DNA of 64,000 nt. Origin: Vespula vulgaris. Its lineage: Eukaryota; Arthropoda; Insecta; Hymenoptera; Vespidae. Positions 1 through 10,496 of this stretch are shown here, piece after piece; position 1 is the stretch's first letter; every line of letters starts with the position of its first letter. The notes below the pieces were generated by a model that had not been told where the DNA came from, did not search any database, and worked only from the letters and a program-made list of their open reading frames with translations. The position numbers and the translations under genes were made by a program. The stretch lies in NCBI RefSeq assembly GCF_905475345.1, contig NC_066599.1, forward strand, positions 4,498,501 through 4,562,500. Reading direction: 5' to 3'.

Positions 1-993
1 ATATATATATATATATATACATTTATACACACACACACATATCGGTTCCCTTCTCATTCTTCTAGGTATTTTTCTTTCATTAGTTTTTTATGAAATTATA
101 TCAAATGTACTAACTGAGACTAAATTTTGAATTTTTTGAATTTAAAACGAATAATCGTGTAATGTAACATCGGCAACAACAAACAAACTAACCCCTTTAT
201 TTTTCATCAAAGGAAAGCCAATATATCAATTAAACAACGAACTTTTTGCTCAGGGAGGCCAACATCACAATTCATGACATAAAAAAACTTATAGGTATAT
301 TTTGAATTTTCATTTTACCCTTATATAGTCGATAGCAAAATTGTTTTGTTTAAATAGAAAATCGATCTATATAATCCTTATGCTTGTAAGGCAATATTTA
401 AATCGATTTTAATTTTCCGAATCGATTAAAAATATCGAAAATTATGATGCAAAAGATCGATTTTCGAGAGATCGATTTAAAATCGGCATCCTAGTTCAAA
501 GTGATTGTATTTTGTAACATATCGAAGAGACTTCAACGAATACCGATATATTTCTTTAATCGACGACGATGATTTATTTCAATTTTGATCATTTAGAGAT
601 TAATAAGATTTGAGGTGAAACATTACTAACAGATTTGTGAAAGTTTCTTCAATTTCTTTTCTCTTTCTCTTTATGTCTCTCTTTGTAGTTTTCTGTCTTT
701 CTTCGTCTTCTTCTCTTTCTGTTTCTCTCTCTCTCTCTCTTTCTCTTTCTCTTTCTCTCTCTCTATCTATGTATGACTGTTTATCGTTTAAAATTTTTTA
801 TTTTCTTCTGTCATTTAAAATGCTTTCATTTTTACAGTTGTAATATCTTCTGTTTATTTTAAAAATAATTTTTGAAGAGATGTTAAAATCTTGAAAGACT
901 ATCACTATTTATTTTAATGATTTTGTTAAACAATAATGTTATTAAGTTAATTTTATTTTCTACATTATTAGGGAACATTATTACTTATAATAT
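1..993. other. Upstream region of the PH-PTB adaptor
   Basis: There is no convincing coding sequence here. The first 40 bases are TA and CA dinucleotide repeat. Positions 361-476 hold five copies of the palindrome ATCGAT. A CT-rich simple repeat runs at about 727-768, and the short serine/leucine-rich open frame over it is an artefact of that repeat. A splice-acceptor-like TTATTAG ends at 971, just before the adaptor ATG at 994, so a non-coding 5' exon probably lies further upstream in this stretch or outside the window. Confidence 0.6.
361..476. promoter_or_regulatory. Homotypic cluster of ATCGAT palindromes
   Basis: Five ATCGAT hexamers start at 361, 402, 421, 456 and 471. The hexamer is the core of the DRE (TATCGATA) promoter element known from Drosophila, but none of these copies is the full octamer. 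The cluster lies about 0.5-0.6 kb upstream of the adaptor start codon. A promoter role is inferred. Confidence 0.35.
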
Positions 994-2654
994 ATGGCAG
1001 AAGATACCGAGATATGTGGTGGCTTCTTAGATGCTAAGTTATCAGGAACAAGATGTGTAACGCAAAAAGTGAGAAAAAGATCTTTAGCGCCATGGAAAGT
1101 TTGGAAAAGACATTGGTGTACGGTCAAAAAATTAGGACCAGGTTTAGGAATAGAAATACAGTTAGATTATGGTATAAGTAGTGGTGGGATTTCACAGAAT
1201 GAAAAGGACAACTCAATTGTAGTACCATATGATGCTATTGTATATCGTACTCAATCAAAATCTAAACAGTTTGCATTTGGCATATTTTTAAATAAAGAGA
1301 GAAAACCATTATTATATTTATCTGGTAACTCTGAAACAGAGACACAGCGTTGGATGTCAAATATTCGTCAATTATTAAAGCCAAGAAAACATAGATTAAT
1401 GGATGGATTCTATAATATATCTATAGTAGATAATGCACATTCCAGATTGGCAGGTTTAACTGGTAATTTTAATAATTCTTATTGAATTTATTTTCTTTAA
1501 ATGGATTCATTTTTATTTTTATTATTTGTATTTATATTATATTTAAAAATTTCAATTTTTAATAGGCTTATATGGAGACTTAGTGGCTAGTCAAATGGGA
1601 GTATTTATTAAAGATATTCATTCAGGTGAAATAATACAAAATCTAGAATGGAAAGAAATGAAGCAATTTCATTTAACTACAGCTGGTCGTCCGGAAGATG
1701 TAAAACGTATATGTGTAATTCATACCACTAAAGAGTTCCATGCTGGTGTCGGAGAACTTCATGTATTTTGTTTAAAGGCTAGCAAATTGTTGCAAGATTT
1801 AGTGACTCAGGGCCGTGGTCCAAAGCACAAACATATCGATAAGAGACCATTAAGTTTAAGCGAAGGTGATCTTAGAATATCAGGACATTGTGAAGAAGGT
1901 ACAACAACTTTTCCAGCATTAAAGAGTAAAATTGCATTTAGTCTCATTAATGCAGGCCTAGGATTACTTTTATCTTCTCGTTCTGGAAATGATGTCAAAT
2001 CTTTAAACGATATGACAAATGGTCATAGCCTTGATAAAGTTATGAATGAGAAAAAACCTATACTCTCCAGAGTTGTAGATAATGTTTATCAACAAAAACC
2101 AGCTAGTATTCCTGATATTGTATCAAGTATAAAAGACTTAGATACTTCATCGCATAGAAGAGTTTCCAATGTTTCTGTGGCTTCTGGAGTTTATGAAGAA
2201 ATTATTGATAATACTAATTGTTCCAGAATTGTATCAGTAACTTCAAATTTTTATGAAGATCCAGAAGAACTTATTTTTAGCTCTCACAATATTCAACTGC
2301 AACCACCACCACTACCACCTCGACAGCGGTGTGGATCTGCATCTACAAGAAATGGCAGGTGCGTTTTGTTAAACAGCATTGTATTTCTGGAATATTTCTA
2401 TTATTTTGAGTGAAATTTATAGATCCATTTTTTATAGCATCAGTGAAGATGGTTTAGATTCTGAAGGAGATACTAGATCTGTTACTCCAAATGATATTAC
2501 ACCACTTTCTGAAGATAAAATAATGCATTCACAGCAAGCAATAATAGATCATTCTGAGTATGTTCCAATGTCACCTAGACCAAAAGTTATCACTTCTTAT
2601 CATCTTGAAGTACAAAATTCTTCACAAGAGGAAATTTACATGGTCATGCAATAA
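994..2654 (+). CDS. PH-PTB docking adaptor (Dok/IRS-like)
   Basis: Three coding exons, 994-1453, 1566-2358 and 2438-2654, join in phase (1 then 2) to give 489 residues. Residues 8-130 look like a PH domain, with a basic loop VRKRSLAPWKVWKRHW and a terminal helix around QRWMSNIRQLL. Residues 155-265 resemble an IRS-type PTB domain. The tail is low-complexity and carries candidate phosphotyrosine sites VYEEI, FYEDPEE, Y459 in YVPM and Y485 in YMVM at the extreme C-terminus, plus a proline motif PPPLPPR. Proteins of this design sit under receptor tyrosine kinases and recruit SH2 proteins; YxxM is the classical PI3-kinase p85 site. The length fits the Dok family better than chico/IRS, which is about twice as long. 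Exact orthology is not settled. An acceptor-like site ending at 971 suggests a spliced 5' UTR. It converges on the UBE2T-like gene downstream. Confidence 0.85.
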
Positions 2655-3874
2655 TAGCAATAAACATAAGTTGTCATCAGTTTAAAGTACGATTACATAA
2701 AATTTATGCATCAAATTATTGCAAATATTTAATATGAGTGTTAGAAAATGATATTTCATGGATATGTTCTAAACATTTTTTACAAATATATTTCTTACAA
2801 ATATGTTAACTTTCCAAAAATAGCTTGAACTTTGTATCTCTCTGATATATAATGCATAACGTTTTCGTGTGAAAGTTTATATATTTTCTAATTGGAAGCA
2901 GGGTAATTAAAGTATAAATATTTTCATTTATATGTTTGAAGGATATAATCGTATGTATTAAATTTTACCTATATACATTTCTATTATAAGCCATTTTTAA
3001 TTATTAGTTTGGAATTATATATAATTTAGGTTACTAATTTACTTCATTATTATTTTGAGTGTATATTGCCTTTACTTATATTAAGGGAAATAAAATTGTG
3101 ATCTCTTTATGTAACATTTAAAATGTTTATGTTAAAGGTTTATATATTTTGGTAAATGATTATTTGTGCAAAAATACTACATATCTTATTACATGATCAT
3201 TGATGTCTTTTCTTACTATATTTTTTTTGTAAATATCTTCTAATTTACAGTGTTATTAATCAGTAAATCAATAATTTAATAATAATCATAGTCTACATTA
3301 AAGTTATATATTTTTTCTATGTTTGATATGAATTCATTATAAATTCATGATAATTCTAAAAAGATTTTGATTAAAAAAATGAGAAATTCCTTAATAACAA
3401 AAATATACTTTGATAATAATTAATTGTTTTGATGTGATATTTGTAAGACAGTCAAATTTATGTGTTATACATTTCTCCTTATTAGTTGTATAAATCATTA
3501 TTATTTGCTACAAATTTATATGTAATAGTAGATCTTAAGATATTTTCAACTGCCTTTGTCGTGTGCCTAATTGTTCATCCCATATACTTCATAAGGTTTA
3601 AATTATAAAAAAAAAGCTTATTGTATTTTGACAGATGTATTGTTAATCAACAAATTTATTGACATACAATGTGAAAACGTTTTATAAAAATACATATAAA
3701 TATGAACTTTTCAAGAACTGTAATACATATCTTTAATAAGAAAAATATAATATAATGTAAAAGAAAATTTCTAACTTCAATATTTAATTGGAGAGGAGGG
3801 AGGAACATACAATTTTACATATATATAAAAATATAAAAATAAATCCAGAATATTTTATTAATTCTATTAATGGA
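2655..3874. other. Convergent 3' flanks
   Basis: This AT-rich stretch separates two converging stop codons and presumably holds both 3' UTRs. AATAAA-like signals are present on both strands. No open frame or structured repeat stands out. Confidence 0.6.
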
Positions 3875-4363
3875 TTAGTAGACATTTATTGAATTTATAT
3901 CTCTTTTCCTTTTGGATTCACCTTGAAAGTTACGAGCTTTATACTCAAATTCGAATCTATTATAACGATATTCATCTGCAATTTCTGTCATAAGTGGATC
4001 ATTAATATTTGGATGTGCAAGTAACGATCGAATAGCAGTTAAAAGATTTTCTAGACTTATAGTTGGTTTCCAACCACCTTTAGGTGGCATTCTTAATAGA
4101 TCTAAGCATATACGACCATTATTATCAATATTTGGATGATAAATTGGTGTACGAAATTTCACATGTGGTGGTTCAAAAGGATATCGTTCTGGTAATTCGA
4201 CATCTAATTCAAAAACACCGGCTTCATATGCACATCCAGCAGGACCAATGATAGTAACTAATATATATTCCGTTGAATCTTCTTTTGCATAACAAGATAC
4301 TCCTTCTGGTGGTTTTACCATTAAACGAGCTATTTCTCTTCTTACTCTGTGTGCTTTCTGCAT
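3875..4363 (-). CDS. UBE2T: Ubiquitin-conjugating enzyme E2 T-like
   Basis: A single coding exon encodes 162 residues, read from the ATG at 4363 (MQKAHRVRREIARL). An in-frame ATG ten codons upstream lies beyond a probable splice acceptor (TACAG, then five A residues, then the ATG), so it was not used. The UBC fold is complete: PERYPFEPP, the TPIYHPNID strand with the HPN motif, and the active-site cysteine in GRICLDLL at residue 86, the same number as in human UBE2T. The PPKGGWKP segment after the cysteine is also UBE2T-like. UBE2T charges the FANCL ligase that ubiquitinates FANCD2/FANCI in interstrand-crosslink repair. The short basic tail ESKRKRD could aid nuclear import. A donor-like site near 4977-4986 and a perfect E2F-type motif at 5007-5017 suggest a non-coding first exon and S-phase promoter there. 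Confidence 0.92.
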   Translation of the reverse strand: MQKAHRVRREIARLMVKPPEGVSCYAKEDSTEYILVTIIGPAGCAYEAGVFELDVELPERYPFEPPHVKFRTPIYHPNIDNNGRICLDLLRMPPKGGWKPTISLENLLTAIRSLLAHPNINDPLMTEIADEYRYNRFEFEYKARNFQGESKRKRDINSINVY

Positions 4364-5429
4364 TTTTTCTGTATACCTATTAACAATTAACAATTTATAA
4401 ATAATTTTTTTAATTTATCGACAATTTCTTTATTTTATACTTTTCATAATAAACTTTTATTTTTATCATAATGATTTAAATTGTTTTTTCATGCTTTTTT
4501 ATAAATATAAAACTTATATTACATTATTTTACGTTTTGTGTGTCTGTTGATTATCTTACTTACAATTAACTTCTTGTACTTGATTATACGATTTTTAAGT
4601 ATAATGTAACATTTATATCTATCTTTTCTTACTAATATTTTTGTATTCTTTATATTATTATATATACTTCAGCACAACACAAATATTAATAACTTCTTTA
4701 ATAACGAACTTTCTAACGATAAAATTTCATATTTCGATTGATTTATATAGGTACTCAGGACCGTATCATTAAGGTTCATATGAGAATTGTCGCTTATTGC
4801 TTGATCAGTTAGTCACTAGCCGGCTACGGTAATTAAATTGCATTAATGCCTTTCAAACTATTGTTTTTCTTTGTAAGTTTTCTCTATGTTCTTTTTTTTT
4901 TCTTAAGACTAGATATATAGGAACATTTAATTAATCAAAACAAAGCAATAGACAACACTGCAATCCTAATTCATACCTTACCACGTATTGTTTTGGTGTA
5001 TTGTAGTTGGCGCGAAATTTTAGACATGATTTCTCTCTTGGCATTAAATTTCCTGCTTTATCGACAATATTGTATCTGCCGTACACTAGCGACATTATAA
5101 CGACATCTGTTTACGAAGTATTAATTGGATTAGTAAGAACTTTGGGCGTTGACCATAAACTATCTTACTTTTGTTTTATCTAATGAACGGTTAAGTTTTG
5201 CTATTACTTTATTATAATAACTTTGTTAATCTTATCATCCACCTAATGCGTTATATCTGTGATTTGTTGCACATTAGTGATATAAATTAAAATATAAAAA
5301 TTATTTCATGAATTACTTTTCAAAGGTTATATGATTATGAACATAAATTATTTTTATAGAATAGTATACTATATCAGAAAAATAAAGGAATTTATACATT
5401 TATATACATTATTTATTTATTTTAGAAAT
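4364..5429. other. Divergent intergenic region UBE2T / Mcr
   Basis: About 1.1 kb lies between divergent genes. It probably holds the UBE2T intron 1 and promoter (minus strand) and a spliced Mcr 5' UTR, since a TTTAG acceptor ends at 5425 just before the Mcr ATG. No open frame of interest was seen. Confidence 0.5.
5007..5017 (-). promoter_or_regulatory. E2F-type site near the UBE2T promoter
   Basis: The plus strand reads TTGGCGCGAAA, i.e. TTTCGCGCCAA on the minus strand. This matches the E2F consensus TTTSSCGC exactly. It is the only GC-rich octamer of this kind in the 1-kb intergenic region and sits about 20-30 bases upstream of a candidate 5' UTR donor for the minus-strand UBE2T gene. Function is inferred. 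Confidence 0.5.
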
Positions 5430-8400
5430 ATGTGGTTTTTTATTCTATTATTAACTGTGCTTGGTGGCGATTGTCAAGAAACTTCAGAAACAACTCGGTC
5501 TCCATGGCTTAGTGGAAATAAAAATGAAAATATAATAATAAAAGATGCGTGAGTATTGCACAAGTATTATAAAATATTATTGTATTATTAAGATACTCAT
5601 ATTGTTTATTTTTAGCACATATTTTGTGGTGGCATCTCGTATGGTACGTCCAGGTCAGATTTATCGAGTAGCTGTAAGTGTTCTACATAGTTCATTACCA
5701 ATGGTAGTACGTTCTTCTATACAACGTAATGGAGTAGAAATTGCAGCTGATCATCAAGAAGTTAAAGAGGGTATACCAGAAACATTATTAATGCGTATGC
5801 CACTTACTTCTGTACAAGGAGATTATAATTTACGCATTGAAGGATTATATAACAGTTTGACTGGTGGTCAAGCTTTTTTAAATGAAACTAAACTTATATT
5901 TTCACAAAGATCTATGACAATTTTTATCCAGCTAGATAAGCCAGTATATATGCAAGGAGAAACGATACGGTTTAGAGCTGTACCTATTGACACTGAATTA
6001 AAAGCTTTTAATAGTCCTATTGATGTCTATATGTTAGATCCACATAGACGAATTATGAGACGTTGGTTGAGCAGACAAAGTAATTTGGGAACTGTCTCTT
6101 TATCATATCAGTTGTCAGATCAACCAGTTTTTGGAGAATGGATCATACAAGTTATAGCTCAAGGACAAGTAGAAGAAAAAACATTTTTGATAGAAGAATA
6201 TTATCAAACACGCTTTGAAGTTAATGTCACAATGCCAGCATTTTTTTTTGAAAATGATCCATATATTCATGGCATTGTTCAAGCAAATTATACCTCTGGA
6301 GCACCTGTGAAAGGAAATTTAACACTAAAGGCATCTTTCAAACCTTTAGATAGAACTGGAAGTTCAACGATGCAAATAGAGCCTATTGAAAGATATTTTA
6401 ATTTTAATGAATATTATCCTGCATGGTTTAAACAACCAAATGTTTATGAAGAAAAAGTACCTGTAATGAGATTTTTTAATGGAACATATTATTTCCAATA
6501 TCCAATGGCAGAATTACTTAATTTTGCTGCATCTTTGGATGGAATGGAAGTGAGCATTGTTGCAACAGTTGGAGAAAGATTTTTAGATGAAATTGTTGTT
6601 GGTTATTCTATGGCTAGAATATTTAATTCAACCATAAAAGTAAATTTTCTAGGTGGCACTCCACAAGTATTTAAGCCAGCTATGCCTTTTAATGTACATT
6701 TAGTTGCATCTTTTCATGATAATTCAGCATTACGACCTACTCAACTTAGAGGAGCAACAATGGAAGTACGTGGAGAAGTTGAAATAAAATCTGGTGGACG
6801 AAGATCTATGGATCCACAATATCTGACAGCTTCTTCAGAGCATGAAGGTATTTGGTCTACAAAAATAGATCTCAGAAAACAAATTGGATATCCACAAAAT
6901 GCGGAACAAACTCAACAAATGCTTAATGATATCACTTCTATGAAAATATCTGCTTACTTTACCGATGGCGAAGGATTTAGAGCTCAATCTGAATTATTAT
7001 TATTTGCACATGAATCTCCAAATCAGAAACATATAAAAATAATAACATCGACTGAAAAAGCTAAAGTTGGAGAATACATAATATTTCATGTACAGACAAA
7101 TTTTCATATAGATTATTTTAATTATATTGTCATGGCTAAAGGAACAATACTTTTAAGTGGACAAGAATACATGCAGCATAATATAAAAACTTTTGCAATT
7201 CCGCTAAGCCCTGAAATGGCTCCTGTTGCAACTGCAGTTGTATATTATGTCGGACACTATGGAGATGTTGTTGCAGATTCTTTAACTTTCCCCGTAAATG
7301 GAATTTCTCGTAATAATTTTACAGTATTTATTAATAACAAAAAAGCACGCACAGGTGAAAATGTGGAAGTCGCTATTTATGGAGAGCCAGGAGCATATGT
7401 TGCACTTTCAGGTATCGATCGATCCTTTTACACTATGCAAGCTGGTAATGAACTAACTTATGCAAATGTTATATCAAAGATGGCACACTTTGATGAAGAT
7501 ACCAATGGAACTTACTCTCATACTTGGTTGCTTCATGGTGGAGATCCCGATGAAATGGTTTATTTTCCATCCTCTACATTTGGGATAGATGTAAATCGCA
7601 CTTTTGAATATATTGGGTTAGTTGTTTTTACAGATGCATTGATCTATAGACGACCAGATCATTGTAATAGAACCCAAGGATATGGAGAATGTCTCTCAGG
7701 GCGTTGTTATAAATTAGAAAAAAAGTGTGATGGCATCTTTGATTGTGAAGATGGTACAGATGAAGCACGTTGTGTACATGGCAATGCAACTGATATTGTA
7801 GAGTTTAGAAAGTGGCGTTTCAATAGAATTCAAAGACAATATGAAAATGTTTGGCTTTGGAAAGACATAAATATAGGACCACATGGTAGACAAATTTTCA
7901 ACATAGATGTGCCACGCAGACCAGTTCATTGGATGGTCACAGTCTTTGGTATGTCTCCGAGCAAAGGTTTTGGAATGTTACCTAAAGCATTAGAATATAC
8001 AGGAATTCTGCCATTTTATATTAATGTAGAAATGCCAACACATAGTAAACAAGGCGAACAGATTGGTATAAGAGTATCTGTCTTTAATTATATGCGTGGC
8101 GATATCGAAGCAACAGTTGTTTTAACAGGATCTACAGATTACAAATTTGTTCATGTTGAAGATAATGGTATTGTCCAGTCTTATAAACCTCGCACTTCGT
8201 TTGGAGAACATCAATTCTTTTTATGGATACGTGCTCAAGATGCAACTGTTGTATATCTACCAATTGTTCCAGTAAGATTGGGTGACATTAAAATACATAT
8301 TTATGCAACGACATTAATAGGACGTGATTCGGTTACACGCACCTTACATGTGGAAGCTGATGGCCTACCTCAACACAGGCATCAATCTATTCTCCTTGAT

Positions 8401-10496
8401 TTAAGTAACAGAGCATATGTATTCCAATATATGCATGTTAATATTACAGAAACACCAATTATATCTTATGATGAAAATCGTTATTATGTGTTTGGATCAA
8501 ACAAGGCAACTATAAGTGTAGTTGGGGATGTGGTTGGACCTATATTTCCAACAATGCCTGTCAATGCTACAAGTCTTATAGATCTTCCAATGGATAGTGC
8601 TGAACAAAATATGTTTAGTTTTGCCGCAAATATGTATACAACATTGTATATGCGCCTAGTCAATCAACGCAATAGAACGCAAGAAAAGGAAAGTTTTTAT
8701 TACATGAACATTGGATATCAACGCCAACTTTCGTTTATGAATCCTGATGGATCTTTTAGTCTTTTCCGCAGTGATTGGAATCAATCTGCATCTAGTGTAT
8801 GGCTTACTGCTTATTGTGCACGCATCTTTCAGGAAGCTAGTTTTTATGAGTGGGAAAACTATCTATATATAGATCCTGATGTAATCACACAAGCGGTTTC
8901 TTGGGTATTAAAGCATCAAACTCCAGAAGGATCTTTTTACGAAGTGACCTGGTTACCAGATCGGAAAATGAATAGCTCTCTCAATTATGATAGTGATATA
9001 ATAAGATTCAGAAATATTAGTCTCACTGCTCATGTGCTTATTACATTGGAAACTGTAAGAGATTTGACAGGTGGTTTGGGTTCTCAAGTTGCTTTAGCTT
9101 CTGCAAATGCTATTAAGTGGTTAGAGAGAAATATGAAACTTTTAGAAGAAAAAGGCAAACCATATGACATTGCTATTGTATCATATGCATTATTAATGGC
9201 AAAAGCTTCTACAGCAGAACAAGCATTTAATATTTTAACTAGACACGCACGTAGAGAAGGTGGTTTAACATATTGGGGCAGAGAATCTGTTCCACCTCCA
9301 CCACAAAAATTGGAAAATCAAAAACCATTCCTCCTGCCACGTTTACCTTATAAATATGATGCAGAAAATATAGAAACAACAGCATATGCACTTCTTGTCT
9401 ATGTCGCAAGACAAGAGGTAATGATAGAACCAATAGTAAAGTGGCTAAATGCACAGCGATTGACAGATGGTGGATGGGCTTCTACGCAAGATACTGCGTG
9501 GGCTATGAAAGCTTTAATGGATTATACCGTCAGATCTAGAATTAGGGATGTTAGTTCGCTAAATGTAACAATAGAAGCTACAGCTTTACCTGGACAGACA
9601 CAAATATTATCTGTAAATCCAAGCAATCTTGCAAGACTTCAATCTATTGAGGCATGTGTATTTTGGATAATAACATACATCGTATAATAATTAATTTTTG
9701 TATTTAATGTATTTTTTCTTTTAGATACCTGAAGCATGGGGAACAGTAAAAGTGCAAGCAAAAGGTGCTGGATATGCAATTCTGCAAATGTCAGTACAAT
9801 ATAATGTTGATATTAAAAGATTTCAAACTCAGCCACCTGTGCAAGCATTTGATTTAATAACCAGAGCTAATTTTCATGGCAAAAATCAATCTCATATTTC
9901 ATATCTCAGTTGTCAAAGGTAATTTACAAATGGATTTTATATGTCTTAGAATTTAGAAATGTACATCTTGTATTATTGAATTATTTTTGACAAATATACA
10001 ATTTCCATATAGGTGGACAAATATTAATGAATCATCCCGCTCTGGAATGGCGGTTCTGGATGTAGCTATTCCAACTGGTTATATAATTCAACAGCAAAAT
10101 CTTGATAGATATGTATTATCAAGACAAGTAAGGAACTTACAAAGAGCACGGTTTCAAGGCAGAAAAGTCTTATTTTATTTTGATTATTTAGATCAGGAAG
10201 AAACTTGTGTTAATTTTACAATAGAAAGATGGTATCCAGTTGCGAACATGTCGCGGTATCTTCCTATCAGAGTGTATGATTACTATGCTCCAGAACGGTT
10301 CAATGAATCTATATTTGATGCTTTACCAACTTACACTTTAAATATCTGTGAGGTGTGTGGTAGTTCGCAATGTCCATATTGTCCTATTTACAATACTGCT
10401 ACCATTTTGATGTCTTCAACAAATCTTATCTTTATTACAACTATTTTAATAACTATAATGAGATACTACCAAACACAAGAATTCAATGTAGGATAG
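5430..10496 (+). CDS. Mcr: Macroglobulin complement-related (thioester-less TEP)
   Basis: Four coding exons, 5430-5548, 5616-9651, 9725-9918 and 10013-10496, give about 1610 residues. A signal peptide (MWFFILLLTVLGGDC) is followed by TYFVVASRMVRPGQIYRV, the typical start of the first macroglobulin domain. MG domains, a bait region and A2M domains follow, then an LDL-receptor class A module (six cysteines, residues 723-759, ending CDGIFDCEDGTDEARC) and an alpha-helical TED. The GCGEQ thioester of classical TEPs reads DSAEQ here (residues 1033-1037), so no thioester can form. The receptor-binding domain is split over exons 3 and 4. The C-terminus has a CxxC-rich stretch and a hydrophobic segment (LIFITTILITIM), a likely membrane anchor. 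The missing thioester plus LDLa match Drosophila Mcr, which acts in septate junctions and in phagocytosis of Candida. The exon 2 donor is either GC (9652) or GT (9658, two extra residues). Confidence 0.93.
8593..8613 (+). other. Mcr: Degenerate thioester site in Mcr
   Basis: The codons read D-S-A-E-Q-N-M, aligning with the G-C-G-E-Q-N-M of thioester-containing proteins. The cysteine and both glycines are gone while EQNM is kept. The protein must therefore act without covalent attachment to targets. Confidence 0.85.
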
